A stretch of DNA of 64,000 nt. Origin: Aspidapion aeneum. Its lineage: Eukaryota; Arthropoda; Insecta; Coleoptera; Brentidae. The stretch covers positions 8,865,977 through 8,929,976 of the forward strand of contig OY755045.1 in assembly GCA_963576565.1 (NCBI GenBank). Direction: 5' to 3'. Of this stretch, positions 1 to 10,673 are shown in pieces. A program made the translations under genes and the position numbers. Within the stretch, counting starts at the first letter, position 1, and every line of letters starts with the position of its first letter. Under the pieces are notes generated by a model that worked only from the letters and a program-made list of their open reading frames with translations, was not told the DNA's origin and ran no database searches.

Positions 1-222
1 AACAAAACAACTGGTGTAGTACGGACATGTACAAAGAATGAATGAACCTAAACAAATACTACAATGGAAACCAACGGGCCGAAGAAAACGAGGACGGCCA
101 AGGAGAAGCTAGAGAGAAGGAATAGACAGTGAAATAAGAATAAGAGGCGTAGATGATGAATTATGGGCAAACAGAAACGAGTGGAGATTGGGTATCGGAA
201 GACGTAGAACGTTGTGAAATTG

Positions 223-225
<3 letters not shown>
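1..225 (+). mobile_element. LINE family A, 3' end of ORF2 (truncated)
   Basis: Conceptual translation gives the C-terminal tail of a non-LTR retrotransposon endonuclease/reverse transcriptase: LVWYGHVQRMN, then LQWKPTGRRKRGRP and DELWANRNEWRLGIGRRRTL. The same tail recurs at 17534-17797 (minus), 48837-49049 and 53002-53241. This copy has two Trp codons turned into stops (near 16-18 and 109-111) and an in-frame 9-base deletion after VQRMN relative to the other copies. The family stop codon is TGA at 214-216. The copy is cut by the window edge, so its 5' limit is unknown. Assignment to an RTE-like clade is by general resemblance only. Confidence 0.8.

Positions 226-259
<34 letters not shown>
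226..259. repeat. (AT)n tail of LINE family A
   Basis: A pure AT dinucleotide run directly follows the family-A 3' terminus (TTGTGAAAYTGATAAATAT). Other copies of the family also end at an AT run or its start, so this is the retrotransposon tail rather than an unrelated microsatellite. Confidence 0.85.
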
Positions 260-263
<4 letters not shown>

Positions 264-917
264 TCTAATAGCCAATATAAATAGCAAAGCACCAACATCA
301 ATCAAAATCCACAAAGGAACCAAGCCAATCCGCATAAGAAGAGGTATCAGCAACAATATCCCCTAAACTATTTAACCGAGCCCTAAGATGTTTTTAAAAA
401 CTTAGATTGGGAAGAAATAGGCATCAAAGTAAGCAGGCAATACTTGAAATCAAGAGACGAGTAAGATTGGCATGGGCAGCATTCGGTAAATTAAGCTACA
501 TATTAAAAAATAAAACATATCCTCAGTACACTTTCGTTTTGAGGAAAGTGTATACTCGTAACCAATGTATTCTTCCCATACCTGGACACTTACAAAATCA
601 AACTTGGATAAGCCACACAAATGTTACATGTAAAGCTAAAAGATAGAAAAAGGAATTAATGGATAAGGAATAAAACAAAAGTAATGGATGTCAGAGGAAA
701 GGTGGCATAATTAAAATGGAAATTTTCCGGTCATAATATCAGATAAAAAGAAGATCAATGGAACAAATAAATATTTTGTAAACTGGAGGCTTATTTAAAA
801 TAAAAGAAGTAGGGTAATAACCCAAATAAGATAGGCGGATGATTTGAAGAAATATGCGGGAACTAGATGGATGAACACGGCGATAGAAAGAAGAGTGGAA
901 AATATTGGGGGAGTTTA
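260..917 (+). mobile_element. LINE family B, internally deleted degenerate copy
   Basis: The start (260-440) matches the reverse-transcriptase segment of another family-B copy at 55770-55955, in the reading IYSEATTSIKIHDGTKP. At about 450 the copy jumps to the 3' part, reading EIKRRVRLAWAAFGKLSYIL and later the GRPQMRWADDLKK-type tail, matching 42580-42700 and 44230-44635. A short hairpin (ACTTTCGTTTTGAGGAAAGT, 529-548) lies inside it. Many stops and indels are present. The YADD core is deleted, so the copy is dead. Confidence 0.75.
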
Positions 918-946
918 ATAGCTTTTCTTCAACTTTACATACCATT

Positions 947-2583
947 TTATAATAAGTAGGTAGTACCTTTATTAGTAACTGTGGCAGTATCGTGAACTTG
1001 ATACTGATATGTAGAAAGTAGGAGGAATTTAATGAATGTATGTAATACTTTATACCATGTCTCGAACTTCGAAAGATTTTGATTTGTGGTATGTAGTTCT
1101 ATTCGCTGTGGTACTAAACGTGTGATGTGTGGGTACTTTCACAAAACGAGAGGCGATAATTGTTACTAATCGATTTATTTCGCAAAAAATTGATTTTTAG
1201 GTTGAGTTGATTTATATTTTTACCTTCCTAGCCCGCGCAGCAATGGCTAGAGAAGGTATTGTAATCGTAATGAAACTTGGCACGCATATTGGCCTTCCAG
1301 CACGGATTCTTCAGCTATCAAAAAAAAAAAATAAACGTAAATAGCTAAAAAATGTTTTCTTAAGGCAGTTTTTTTGTAAGATTTTCAAGTCCCACATCAG
1401 TAGCACAGGGATTTCAGAGTTGCAACTATCCTCCAGGATCCTAGCAACAAATAAAAAAATCGTAGATTCAGGTGCATTGGCCTAAAGACTGCCTTGAAAA
1501 TTTTAAAACCCAAAAATATTTTGCCTAATAAATAGTGTCCACATTATAGTGGATTTTATTTATAATAAGTAGGTAGTACCTTTATTAGTAACTGTGCCCG
1601 TATCGTGAACTTGGTACTGATATGTAGAAAGCAGGAGGAATTTAATGAATGTATGTAATACTTTATACCATGTCTCGAACCTCGAAAGATTTTGATTTGT
1701 GGTATGTAGTTCTATTCGCTGTGGTACTAAACGTGTGATGTGTGGGTACTTTCACAAAACGAGAGGCGATAATTGTTACTAATCGATTTATTTCGCAAAA
1801 AATTGATTTTTAGGTTGAGTTGATTTATATTTTTACCTTCTTAGCCCGCGTAGCAATGGCTAGAGTATTGTATTTGTAATGAAACTTGGCACGCATATCG
1901 GCCTTCCAGCACTGATTCTTTAGCTATCAAAAAAAAAAATAAACGTAGATAGCCAAAAAATATTTTCTTAAGTTTTTTTAAGATTTTCAAGTCCGACGGG
2001 ATTAGCACAGGGATTTCAGAGTTGCAACCTACACGGTAAAAACATTTGTCTAGAATGAAAACACGTTCTCTTCTTGAATAAATTGTTTTACCTTAAAACA
2101 ATTTGTTTTCAATTAAAATATTTTTTTTTCTTGTTAGTTCAACGCAACGTTTAATGTTGAAATGAGACTTTATTTTGCTTCTTTAATTGTTTTGTTTCAG
2201 TATATTCCATTTTGTAACATTTTCATATAAATTATACTTTGCTTACAGACAAAACGGTGCCTTGGATTAATTCAGTTCTAATTTATAATAAAACAATTTC
2301 TTTTCACATTAAAATAAAAGGCAAGACATTTTTTGTGCTATATCAATAAAATATTCTCTTGGTGAATAGGAAAACAAAAATTATTTTACTTCAAAGCAAT
2401 TTGCTTTGATCTAAGAAAAATTTTTTTGCCCTGTAGGGTATGAACTACCCTCCAGGATCCTACCAACAAATAAAAAAATCGTAGATACAGGTCCATTGGC
2501 CTAAAGACTGCCTTGAAAATGTTAAAACCCACAAATATTTTGCCTAACAAATAGTGTCCACATTATAGTGGATTTTATTTATT
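947..2583. repeat. Two-unit ~613-bp direct tandem repeat (family J)
   Basis: Unit 1 runs 947-1559 and unit 2 starts at 1560. Both begin TTATAATAAGTAGGTAGTAC and carry the phrase CTAGCCCGCGYAGCAATGGC, and both end near CACATTATAGTGGATTTTAT. Identity between units is high by eye. Unit 2 is lengthened by an insertion at 2029-2437. A short piece of the same family, around TAGCCCGCGTAGCAATGGCT, lies at 12796-12845. There is no open frame of note, and the origin is unknown. Confidence 0.85.
2029..2437. mobile_element. MITE inside repeat J, TIR CTACAsGGyAAAAA
   Basis: Alignment of the two J units shows this block is extra in unit 2. Its ends are inverted: CTACACGGTAAAAACATTT on the left, and the right end reads CTACAGGGCAAAAAAATTT on the opposite strand. 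Flanks GTTGCAAC (2021-2028) and GTATGAAC (2438-2445) are an eroded 8-bp duplication (6/8), which fits a hAT-like origin. It is non-coding and AT-rich. Confidence 0.7.
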
Positions 2584-2923
2584 AGCAAATTCTTGGTAGT
2601 GCGAAAACAAATAAAATTAAATAATCAAAACGATTAAATAATAGACCATTAAAAATGCGGTTTATTCAAATCAAATAATATTTTAAGTAGCTGTTAAAGT
2701 GCCTCGCAAAAGTGTCAAACAAATATTTGGCAATCCTTGTTTCTTGAATTTAAATTACCCAAGAGAATTCAGTTTTGAATCATTTTAATGAGTTTATTTT
2801 TAGTAATAAATCCCATTAAAATATGCCTATTAAACATTGCTGTTGTTGTTTGAATCGGTTTTTTAGAAAGATAGAGATCAAGGTTTGTTAATATACTGTT
2901 TTTGCAGCCTATAGTCAATTTAT
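2584..2923. other. AT-rich spacer, nothing recognised
   Basis: No open frame, repeat or element end was recognised between family J and the TIR element that starts at 2924. Confidence 0.5.
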
Positions 2924-3192
2924 TACGAGTCGTTAAATACCGAGATGAATTCCATCAAAGGAGCATGCGCCAAAATTGGCGCGAGATCGAAGATCTTACC
3001 GTATAATAAAAAATTCAAGGTATAAAATAATAGTCAATTCTAATTTTTAGGTATGATTTTATGTTGGTACTGGGTGGTTTTTTATAACCGGAGCACTCAG
3101 CAACTTTATCATTGAAAATAAATTGAGATTTTTTTGGTTAATTATGACAACTTTAAAAGCCAATATAATTTTTTTCTATCCGTCACCATGTA

Positions 3193-4120
3193 CACGGTGT
3201 CCCAAATTCTATGTTTTTGGGGGGTTTCGGGTATTTCTAGAGGGGCTAAAAAAAACTGATCCCCCTTTGCGACACTCAAATTTCAAAAGAAGCTTAAAGG
3301 TGAAAATCGTATTTTGACGGGGTGGACATTTGAAAGGTGAAAAGCTCATTTAGATATAGCAAGCCGTTTTTAAGCTACGGAGTGTTTTTGTCTGCATTTT
3401 GGGAAGGGGTCTGTAACTTGTTTATTTATTAATATTTTTTATTTCTGTGAAAATATTCTTAAGACACTTTTTTAAGAGGAATTCAACTGTTAAATTAAAT
3501 TTCATTTGTCACGTTTAGTTTTTGAGATATCACATAAAATTAATTTTTCTTCCCTTTATTTCTTTATATTTTTGTATTCTTTTTATTTTTACCACATATT
3601 GTAGTTTGCTTAATGGGTTTAAAATATTTTAATATTATAAAATTATAAAAATAAAAAATAATAAAGAGGTGATTAAAAAATTAAAATAAAGAAAACAATA
3701 AAAAAATAAAATAATAAAATATTGAGTGTGATACATCATTTTAAAGGAAATTTTAGGCTGATTTTAAAAATCGAATAAAAACAGAGTTATTCTGTAAGAA
3801 AAATAAAAACTTTATGCAATATCTTAAAAACCAAAGGAGATAAATAAAAACCGTATACATCTGTCAATTCTTCAAGAAAAGATCTATTAGAAAGCTGTTT
3901 ACACAAAAACAAAATTTTCATAAACAAAAAAGTTACAGACCCCCTCCCAAAATGCAGACAAAAACACTCCGTAGCTTAAAAACGGCTTGCTATATCTAAA
4001 TGTGCTTTTCACCTTTAGGCTTCTCTTGAAATTTGAGCGTCGCAAAGGGGGGTTAGTTTTTTTCTATCTCCCCTAAAAATACCCGACACCACAAAAAAAC
4101 AACGAATTTGGGACACCCTG
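3193..4120. mobile_element. Palindromic (foldback) TA-flanked element Q
   Basis: The ends CACGGTGTCCCAAATTC and GAATTTGGGACACCCTG are inverted and each abuts TA (3191-3192, 4121-4122). Inverted similarity extends inward roughly 250 bp per arm, for example TAAGCTACGGAGTGTTTTTG at 3373-3392 against its complement near 3962-3981. The centre is AT-rich and non-coding. The terminal motif TACAssGTGTCCCA is shared with the element at 42709-44216. Confidence 0.75.
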
Positions 4121-4269
4121 TACAGGGTGTGACAATGAAGTCGATTTTTTGAGAGGGAATATCCTGTATATTTTTGCATTTTAAGATTCGTCTTTTCTTT
4201 CTGATTTCAAAAATATACAATATCTATGTGCTGCGATTAATATATTTTGAGGTATATGCAGTATTTCTT

Positions 4270-4587
4270 CTATATGATCTTATGCATTTCACGTTTATTT
4301 TGTTTTGCCATGGGAATATTGACTCTCAACTCCAATGTTTTTTCAAGTATTTCTTGATTGTGTTTGTATTTCAAATGATCACACAGATCCAAGTTTTTTG
4401 GGAAGGAGCATTTACATTCTAGGCATCTAAACATAAAAACACTTTCTGCATAGGAATACCTTTGTTTTTGTATGCCATGTTTACTTTGACAGTGTTTATT
4501 CAAATTAAATTGGGCACTAAATAGTTTGTCACACAACTTGCACGTCACCGGCATTTTCACAGCACAAAAACGACGAATTTTCATCAA
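4270..4587 (-). CDS. C2H2 zinc-finger protein, probable transposon-encoded N-terminal exon
   Basis: The 105-residue minus-strand frame carries two C2H2-type fingers. The first is CKLCDKLF followed by L-x2-H and a terminal H (KHCQSKHG). The second is CLECKCSF with DHLKYKH. A downstream Met (MPVTC) directly before finger 1 is a plausible alternative start to the upstream MMKIRR. The frame sits at the end of a TIR element, so it is more likely part of that transposon than a host gene. Two fingers and a short tail are too little for a complete transposase. No DDE or other catalytic domain is visible in what remains, so the rest was probably lost when the palindromic element landed at 3193-4120 or by deletion. 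DNA binding is inferred from the family. Confidence 0.55.
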   Translation of the reverse strand: MMKIRRFCAVKMPVTCKLCDKLFSAQFNLNKHCQSKHGIQKQRYSYAESVFMFRCLECKCSFPKNLDLCDHLKYKHNQEILEKTLELRVNIPMAKQNKREMHKII

Positions 4588-4736
4588 AAAGAACTGGGAA
4601 TTATTAAAGTTTTGCGGTATAAAACCATACTGAAATATCTCTCAGTTGATTGGTTGGCAGAAGTGACAGATCAACGCTTGCGCACGTCTTGGAATTCATC
4701 TCGGTATTTAACGACTCGTAATTTATTTAACACTAA

Positions 4737-5824
4737 GGGCCGGTTTATCAATGGAGGGCTACCCCTCGAGTTAGAGATAGCCCTGGGTTAAGGTTGTCAA
4801 AAACCTCGAGGGTTAACTTGACCCGCGCTCGAACGGCAGGGTAGCGTATTTAGCTCTGGGTTAACGTCAAAATTTCCAATTATTTTGACAGCATCAGTAA
4901 TCAGAAATAATCAACAATTAAATTTAGTTATGTATTGTACGTAACATCAAAATAAAATACTTAAATTATTGCAACATGCTAGAGCACTCTTATAAATAAA
5001 AAAAATATGTTACAGAATAAATATTATATCACATCAAGGTTTTTAAACACTTTCTGGTCACCCAGGAAGCCTCTGCTTGCTCTGCACAGCGGGGTGTTTG
5101 TAAATCAATCATTCCGGGATAACAGGTTGATGTGTCAGAAACTAGTACCATTATTTCTTGTTGATGTGCCTTATTGATATTTCTTTATTAAAATGTAGAA
5201 GTCTGTTGGTTTCCTTGTAAAAACATGACCTGTAAGAAAAATAAAATAGGTGTAGTAGTTTAAAAATAAACTTAAAAAATGCAGAATTATGATCCAATAC
5301 CAAAGATATTAATCCATTTGATTTTAACTTATTTTATCTCTTAAATTATCTAGCTTTAATAGGTAGATAGGTACCTATAGATGCATTTTTATTTTAGACT
5401 ATAATTAGTAGTTAAGTACAACAGAAACGATTTACAAACTTGGAACTACATACTAATTTTTATGTAGTTAAATTATTTTCATCATACATATAGTAGATAC
5501 TTACTGGCTAGAGTACAATAACTGAAGAAACTGAATAAGTTTTTTCCAAATTATATTTTTTAACAAAACACCGGACACCAACAATACAAAAAAACATATG
5601 ATTTTATAATCACAAAATGTCAAAAATTCCACAGACTATTAAATAAGAAGGGAAAACTTAGATGGTCGATTGTTACCAGCATTGCCAACCTGCGAGTTTC
5701 GGAGCTCTGGGTTAAAATCGCGTGGATAAACCTGTTTCTCTTTAACTCGAGGGTTACCCCAAGGTTAAAGTTGGCCCAGGGCTAGCTAACACCACGAGAT
5801 ACGCCGCCATTGATAAACCGGCCC
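4737..5824. mobile_element. PIF/Harbinger-like non-autonomous element
   Basis: The ends GGGCCGGTTTATCAATGG and CCATTGATAAACCGGCCC are perfect 18-bp inverted repeats flanked by TAA (4734-4736 and 5825-5827). A 3-bp TWA target duplication with GG-starting ends is the Harbinger signature. Subterminal inverted blocks with CCTCGAG/GGGTTA-type motifs follow. The 1.09-kb interior is AT-rich with no transposase frame. Confidence 0.8.
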
Positions 5825-5849
5825 TAAGAAACGATGAATAACTGAAATG

Positions 5850-6287
5850 TTACTACTACTACTATGTCCGTTTAGAACGTTTTTTTACGTTGTCCGACGC
5901 TTATTCTCTACCTCTTTCGATCCTGACATTCATCTTCCGTCAGGTTTTTTTGACTCATTGATCTTTGGATTGACTGTTGCCATTCCAGTTTAGGACGCCC
6001 TCTTTTTTTGCGCCCTATTGGTTGCCATTCTAGGACCTGCTTTGGTAATCTTTCATCGTTCATCCGTTGTTCATGCCAGTACCATACCAGTTGTCTTTTA
6101 GTGATGTCATCCCTTATGCTTCCCTCGATTTCCATTCTTTCTTTTATGATCTCATTTCTTATATGATCTGTTCTAGATATTCTCATTGATCATCTTATTG
6201 CATCCATTTCGACACTTTCCAGTTTTGCTTTGTATTTTTCTGTTACGCGAAGTCTCTATTCCATACAACAGCGTGCTTTTCACCATT
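5850..6287 (-). mobile_element. LINE family C, 3' end
   Basis: On the minus strand the copy reads SKTLLYGIE-like sequence, then RISRTDHIRNEIIKERM, RQLVWYWHEQRMNDERLP and WQPIGRKKRGRPKLEW, ending at CRTTCTAAACSGACATAGTA plus a (TAG)n tail (seen here as TACTACTACTAC at 5850-5863). Frame breaks separate the pieces. It is 5'-truncated at about 6287. Confidence 0.85.
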
Positions 6288-6567
6288 GTTTATAGTTGAT
6301 GTCACTCGTCGCTGAATTATTTTAGTTAAACGCCAATGAACTTGTGACAAACTGAAAATCACCTTACCAAAAAATGTGAGTTTCAGTGACTTTGACGGGT
6401 TTGTCGTGTCTCTTGTTTTAACAAAGTAAAAAGTATAAATTTAATTTTTAATTTTTTTTTGTTTTAGGTAAGAGCCTAACCTCTGCGGAACTTCAGAAAA
6501 AAAACATTGTGAGTACCTAGTGATTATGACGATTACATTCTTGTAATTTTTTTTATTCCCACAAGAT
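6288..6567. other. Spacer, nothing recognised
   Basis: T-rich sequence between LINE C and repeat D with no frame or repeat recognised. Confidence 0.4.
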
Positions 6568-7352
6568 AAATACTCTGCCAATCTATGGGGACATAAGCTC
6601 ACACTAGGTACTATAGTTATAGTGTACGTGTGAGCTAATATAACTAAAAACTGAGATATATTTTATTGAACTCCAGACTCAATTACCTTTCGTTTCATAC
6701 CACACAAGCCATGTTTTGACTTAAACCTCGACTTAAACTCTAATTTTTCAAATCTACCCCCACCCTTTTTTTAAACTAAAATGTATTTTGTTTAACTCCT
6801 GACTCAATTACCTTTCGTTTGATATCACACACGTCATATTTCCACTTAAACACTAATTTTAAAAATTTACCCACATCCTTTTTTTTTAAATAAACTAAAA
6901 TGTATTTTGTTTAACTCCAGACTCAATTACCTTTTGTTTGATATCACACACGCCATATTTTTAAATAAACTCTAATTTTTGAAATCTACCCCCACCCTTT
7001 TATTTTGCTTGTGTTCGGTGGATTTTGTTCATTTTTAAATGGGACCATCTCAACCCATTGAATTATATACGAAGTAATATATATATAGAGATCACTGTCT
7101 CAACCCAAAACCCAGCCTAGGTACCAAATTTCATTAAAATCGGGTGAGCGGTTTTTGAGTTATGCGGGTTGGTCGTTACAGACAGACATACAGACAGACA
7201 TACAGACAGACAGACGGCGCAACAAAAAAGTTTTAAAATCATCACACTCAAAGATATATAAAAAATCCTGAAATCGGAGCAACTTTTTTTTTCTTGAAAA
7301 AATTAGGATCACCATAGCTCACACTACTATAGTATAGTCGTAGTGTGAGCTA
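6568..7352 (+). mobile_element. Repeat family D, copy 1 (terminal hairpins, tandem core)
   Basis: Layout: conserved left block AATACTCTGCCAATCTATGG, then a hairpin beginning AGCTCACACTAGGTACTATA and closing with GTGTGAGCT. Next come about three ~130-bp tandem blocks carrying CAATTACCTTTYGTTTGATA, then a conserved block CAGCCTAGGTACCAAATTTC. After that lies a short GACA/GACATA microsatellite (7180-7214) and a right-hand hairpin AGCTCACACTACTATAGTAT closing with GTGTGAGCT. No coding capacity is seen. Other copies: 32074-32783 (minus), 32847-34262 and a remnant at 38318-38410/39604-39640. The hairpin ends, tandem core and microsatellite recall Helentron/DINE-like non-autonomous elements, but the class is not proven. 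Confidence 0.75.
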
Positions 7353-7855
7353 AAATGCTAAACATACATAGAAAAAAGTAAAAAAAATTGTTTATTTTAA
7401 TTAGAAGTATTAAAGCAGTTGATAAACTACAAGAAAATTGATCTTGCAACTATCAATAACACAGATAAAAATTTAAAAAAAATCTTTCAGTGGCGAGTAC
7501 CTACATACATGAAAATACTATTAGGATTATATTAGCTTAAAGTGATGTTTTCTTAATAAAAATAGTGCCCGATTTCATTTTTAAATTCTATTTTAAAGAA
7601 GGTAAAAAGAAAATGGTGTTTTTAAAACGAAGACGAGAGGAAAACCTAGCGGATGCACTTAGGACATTTATCTATCACTGTCTACCTTAAGTAAACAAAT
7701 GATTATTCTTTGTTTTTATTTTTTGTCAGACCATTAAAGTCAATTTAGATTTATTTTATTTTAAGATTGAATCGACATTTTCGCACCACGAAAACTTCTT
7801 TTCCTTTAAATTCTTTGTACTCTAAGAATGTTGGCAATCATTAGTATAGCGATAT
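7353..7855. other. Spacer, nothing recognised
   Basis: AT-rich sequence with no frame, element end or repeat recognised. Confidence 0.4.
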
Positions 7856-8026
7856 CAGTAGCGCACCCAGAAAAATCCTTGGAGGGGGCCCCAGACCCTA
7901 TGATATCGTACTTCATGCTATTTTTTGTGTCTATTCATGAAATATGTGGAAAATATGTTTTAAAAATATTCGGCTTAGGGTGGGCCGGGCCCCGAGGCCC
8001 CCTCTCCCTGGATGCGCCCTTGACTG
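7856..8026. mobile_element. Short hAT-like MITE
   Basis: The left end CAGTAGCGCACCCAG is mirrored by CCTGGATGCGCCCTTGACTG at the right, and GC-rich GGGGGCCCC / GGGCCCCGAGGCCCC blocks sit just inside, as in many hAT MITEs. No clean target duplication was found, so the limits are approximate. Confidence 0.5.
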
Positions 8027-8076
8027 TAGTATCTGTTGACTGGACAACGAGGACTTCCAAAATTTGAATATAATAG

Positions 8077-8492
8077 GCAGTGGCGGCTGCTACAGGGAGG
8101 TTTTAGTGAACGTCGGCCATATTCATCGTGCGAAAACGTTTGTTGGTATTCCTTAGTGAAGACGTATGAGTTTGTTTTTATTTGGTGTAGGTCAATAGTT
8201 AAAAGCCTTGCCGGTCGTGTGCCCATTGTTTGTTTTCAAAATGGAAAAAAATACCGTCGATTATATAATTAACTCTGCAAATTTAAATACGTTTACATAT
8301 GAACTTCGATTACAAATAAAATCTTTAGGGCCACATAGACCGGACCTAAAAATCCTAAAAATTAACCAAAATTTTAGTGTAAGTAATAAAAAATTTTACG
8401 CTGCCGAAAACTGGTTGTGCGATTGTGAAAATCGAAATGCTTTTTTTTTTTGCTTTATTTCTAAAACACTAAAAATAATGACTGTGTTATAA
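8077..8492 (+). pseudogene. hAT (ZMYM1-like) transposase, 5' fragment with TIR
   Basis: The block starts with a hAT-style terminus CAGTGGCGGCTGCTAC at 8077. The coding frame begins at ATG 8241 and gives 83 residues: TVDYIINSANLNTF, then LGPHRPDLKI, KKFYAAENWLCDCE and NRNAFF. The order 'lysine-rich linker, WLCxCExxNAFFCF' is the TTF-type zinc-finger start of ZMYM1-like hAT transposases. A long T-run shifts the frame just after NAFF and the protein ends. A second fragment of the same family, with the intact motif LCGCERRNAFFCF, is at 22790-22918. No 3' end of this copy was found. Confidence 0.7.
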
Positions 8493-8796
8493 TTTCCGTG
8501 TCTTATAAATAACGAGGTGCCCTCGTGTCTTATAACACGACAGGGACGGCTTAGACCTGCCCAAAATTTACAAAACGGTATCATATTACCCGCCACAAAA
8601 TTAATAGGTGCCCTACACTGAAATTAGGGCTGCCTGATACCTGCTGTTACATCAGGCTTGGTGAAAAAAGGTTCAATACTCGAGGATATTTATCGAAATA
8701 AAATCTCCTACACTCGGATGCTTAAAAAACGTCGCAACCCAAATTTTGGAACGACGAATTTAAGCTAACTTGATAAAAATGCACAAGAGGGATGAA

Positions 8797-9317
8797 TGAA
8801 TGTATAGTAGTGGCGTTTGCACCCTTAAAGGGTCTAACCTGGCACTTAGGCACGCCTTTCTGGGCCCGTTGTGCACCACGTACCTATTGTGTTCGACTCA
8901 GATAATAATTTAAATATTATCTAGTAAATAGAACCCAGTAGACTTCAAATTATATTTTAGTCATCATGACATACCACATAATGCCATGGTTGTATGGTAA
9001 ACCACTGATGGGTCAGAAACCTTTTGACATAATCAACAGGGTACAGAGATCCACAATGCGCCCGCACTAGCTGCTAGCTCCAAATAGGCACTTCATATAC
9101 CCTGTCCCATGTGGTGATTCCCTGAATGGCCAGGTCACCGAATCCATTCAGGTGTGATCCCAAAGGTTACCAGTAAATTTTTTTTTTACATATTGGTCAA
9201 AGCTTGTCCGTTAGCAGACTACCCATTTACCCATGAGTCGAGGCCCCTTAAGTCGCCTCTTACGACACGCCTAGGGGTTACCTTGGTGCTATTCTATCTC
9301 CAAACACCATACGCACC
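8797..9317 (+). mobile_element. 521-bp retroelement 3' fragment or SINE with 16-bp TSD
   Basis: Flanked by near-identical 16-mers GCACAAGAGGGATGAA (8781-8796) and GCACAAGAGGGATAAA (9318-9333, 15/16). It contains GTCGCCTCTTACGACACGCC followed by GGGGTTACC, a phrase I recognise from insect LINE or SINE 3' regions. No open frame was found. A long TSD indicates target-primed reverse transcription. The host sequence into which it inserted is itself a repeat (family S). Confidence 0.7.
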
Positions 9318-9640
9318 GCACAAGAGGGATAAACACACCCAAAACCTTTTGTCTTTCAATTCATTAATACAAAATGGCAAATGTTTTATTTCATAAGCCT
9401 TATTGTCATTTTTTTTTAAATTTTTATTGTTAAAGCTACACTTAATTATGTTAATTTCAAATCAAAATTTTAGGCCAACCGCCAAATCACATTAATGAAC
9501 CTGCCTTGGTGCCAATTGGTTACAAATGCGTCAAATCTAGGGAAAATTTTGCGAAATTATTTGTGAATCCGAGTGGCATTAGGCATTATTTTTAAAAATA
9601 AATTAATTTTTCTAGATTTAACAAATTTAATGAATTATAG
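9318..9640 (+). repeat. Repeat family S, copy 1
   Basis: Sequence such as GATAAACACACCC, TCTTTCAATTCATTAA and GCRTCAAATCTAGGGAAAAT reappears inverted at 14575-14740. The sequence is dispersed and non-coding, and its class is unknown. Confidence 0.65.
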
Positions 9641-9889
9641 CATAATCCGACCACCCCAGACAAGGAAGAATACGCAAAAAAACCGTTATTTTGATTATAT
9701 TGATTACACAGAATATAATTGGTAGTTGCAACCATTGCGTAAATAGACGACACAAAATGGTAGGAAATTTTTGCGTGTTGTTACGTTACTCTAGAACAGT
9801 GGTTCTCAAACTTTTCTAGAGTGGGGAACCCTGAAGCTTGCTTTTTTTTTCTAGGGAACCCCTACCCTAAGTACTTAAGAATAAGATAC

Positions 9890-10668
9890 ATATCGCACCC
9901 CCGCTAAAAAATAGTCACAACTCAAAAAACATTGTTTTGAGAAAATCGCTGTTAAAGAATTTAGTTCATTAGAGAGATTCATTTTTCACTTACATGACAA
10001 ATTACGAGTTAACATGTTATTTACTATTAACTCAATGTAATTGGTGCAGTACGTTTCTCAGAAAAAATGATTTTTGTCGTTTTTAGTTAAAAAAAAAGAC
10101 AAGAACCCGATATTGTGACACTTTTTTAGAACAAGGCATCATGACGTTGTAAATCAAAATGTCACGCAGGATGGTAAATAATATAAAAAAAGAAAACAAA
10201 TAAAGATGAAACTTTGTATTTATTTTTACAAGTTATAAAATGCTGAATAACAACTGGGAATGTGATTATCCTCTAATAAGTTCAAAAGATTTTTTTCTTA
10301 TTCTCCTTAATCCTAAGTACACTGAACAATTCGAAAAAACAGTCACAACACAAAAAAGAACAGTATTTTACAGTCAGATTTAACCAACAGTTCACACGAA
10401 AACCTTCACAATTCGAAATGTGACTCTTTTCAGGATGAACCTCCACTTTCACGCTGTTATAAAGTCAAAAGTGGCACTGTAAAGGAACGCATCCTCAGCT
10501 AAACTGGACAAAATAAAAGAGTCACATCGCCATTTCGCGGTGAATTGTCGAAACATAAATGTGACGCTTTTATGGAAGAAAGTACAAGTTATTTCGATGA
10601 TGGCGGCAGGTTTATCTCAATAAGGGCGATTTTTGAGTTGTGACTCTTTTTCAGCGGGTGTGCGATAT
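9890..10668. mobile_element. Nested inverted-repeat element N
   Basis: The left end ATATCGCACCCCCGCTAAAA with AGTCACAACTCAAAAA is mirrored by TTTTTGAGTTGTGACTCTTT and CAGCGGGTGTGCGATAT. The interior carries many scattered AGTCACA/TGTGACT motifs and no frame. It lies within the hAT copy at 9797-12433. Confidence 0.65.
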
Positions 10669-10673
10669 GATGT

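Larger units (their letters stand above)
2924..4720. mobile_element. 1.8-kb TIR element with C2H2 zinc-finger ORF
   Basis: The two ends are near-identical inverted repeats of about 33 bp, beginning TACGAGTCGTTAAATACCG. They are flanked by the direct repeat ATTTAT (2918-2923 and 4721-4726). The element contains a palindromic TA-flanked element (3193-4120) and a minus-strand zinc-finger ORF (4270-4587). I could not assign a superfamily. A 6-bp or longer TSD with long TIRs would not fit Tc1/mariner or Harbinger. Confidence 0.75.
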
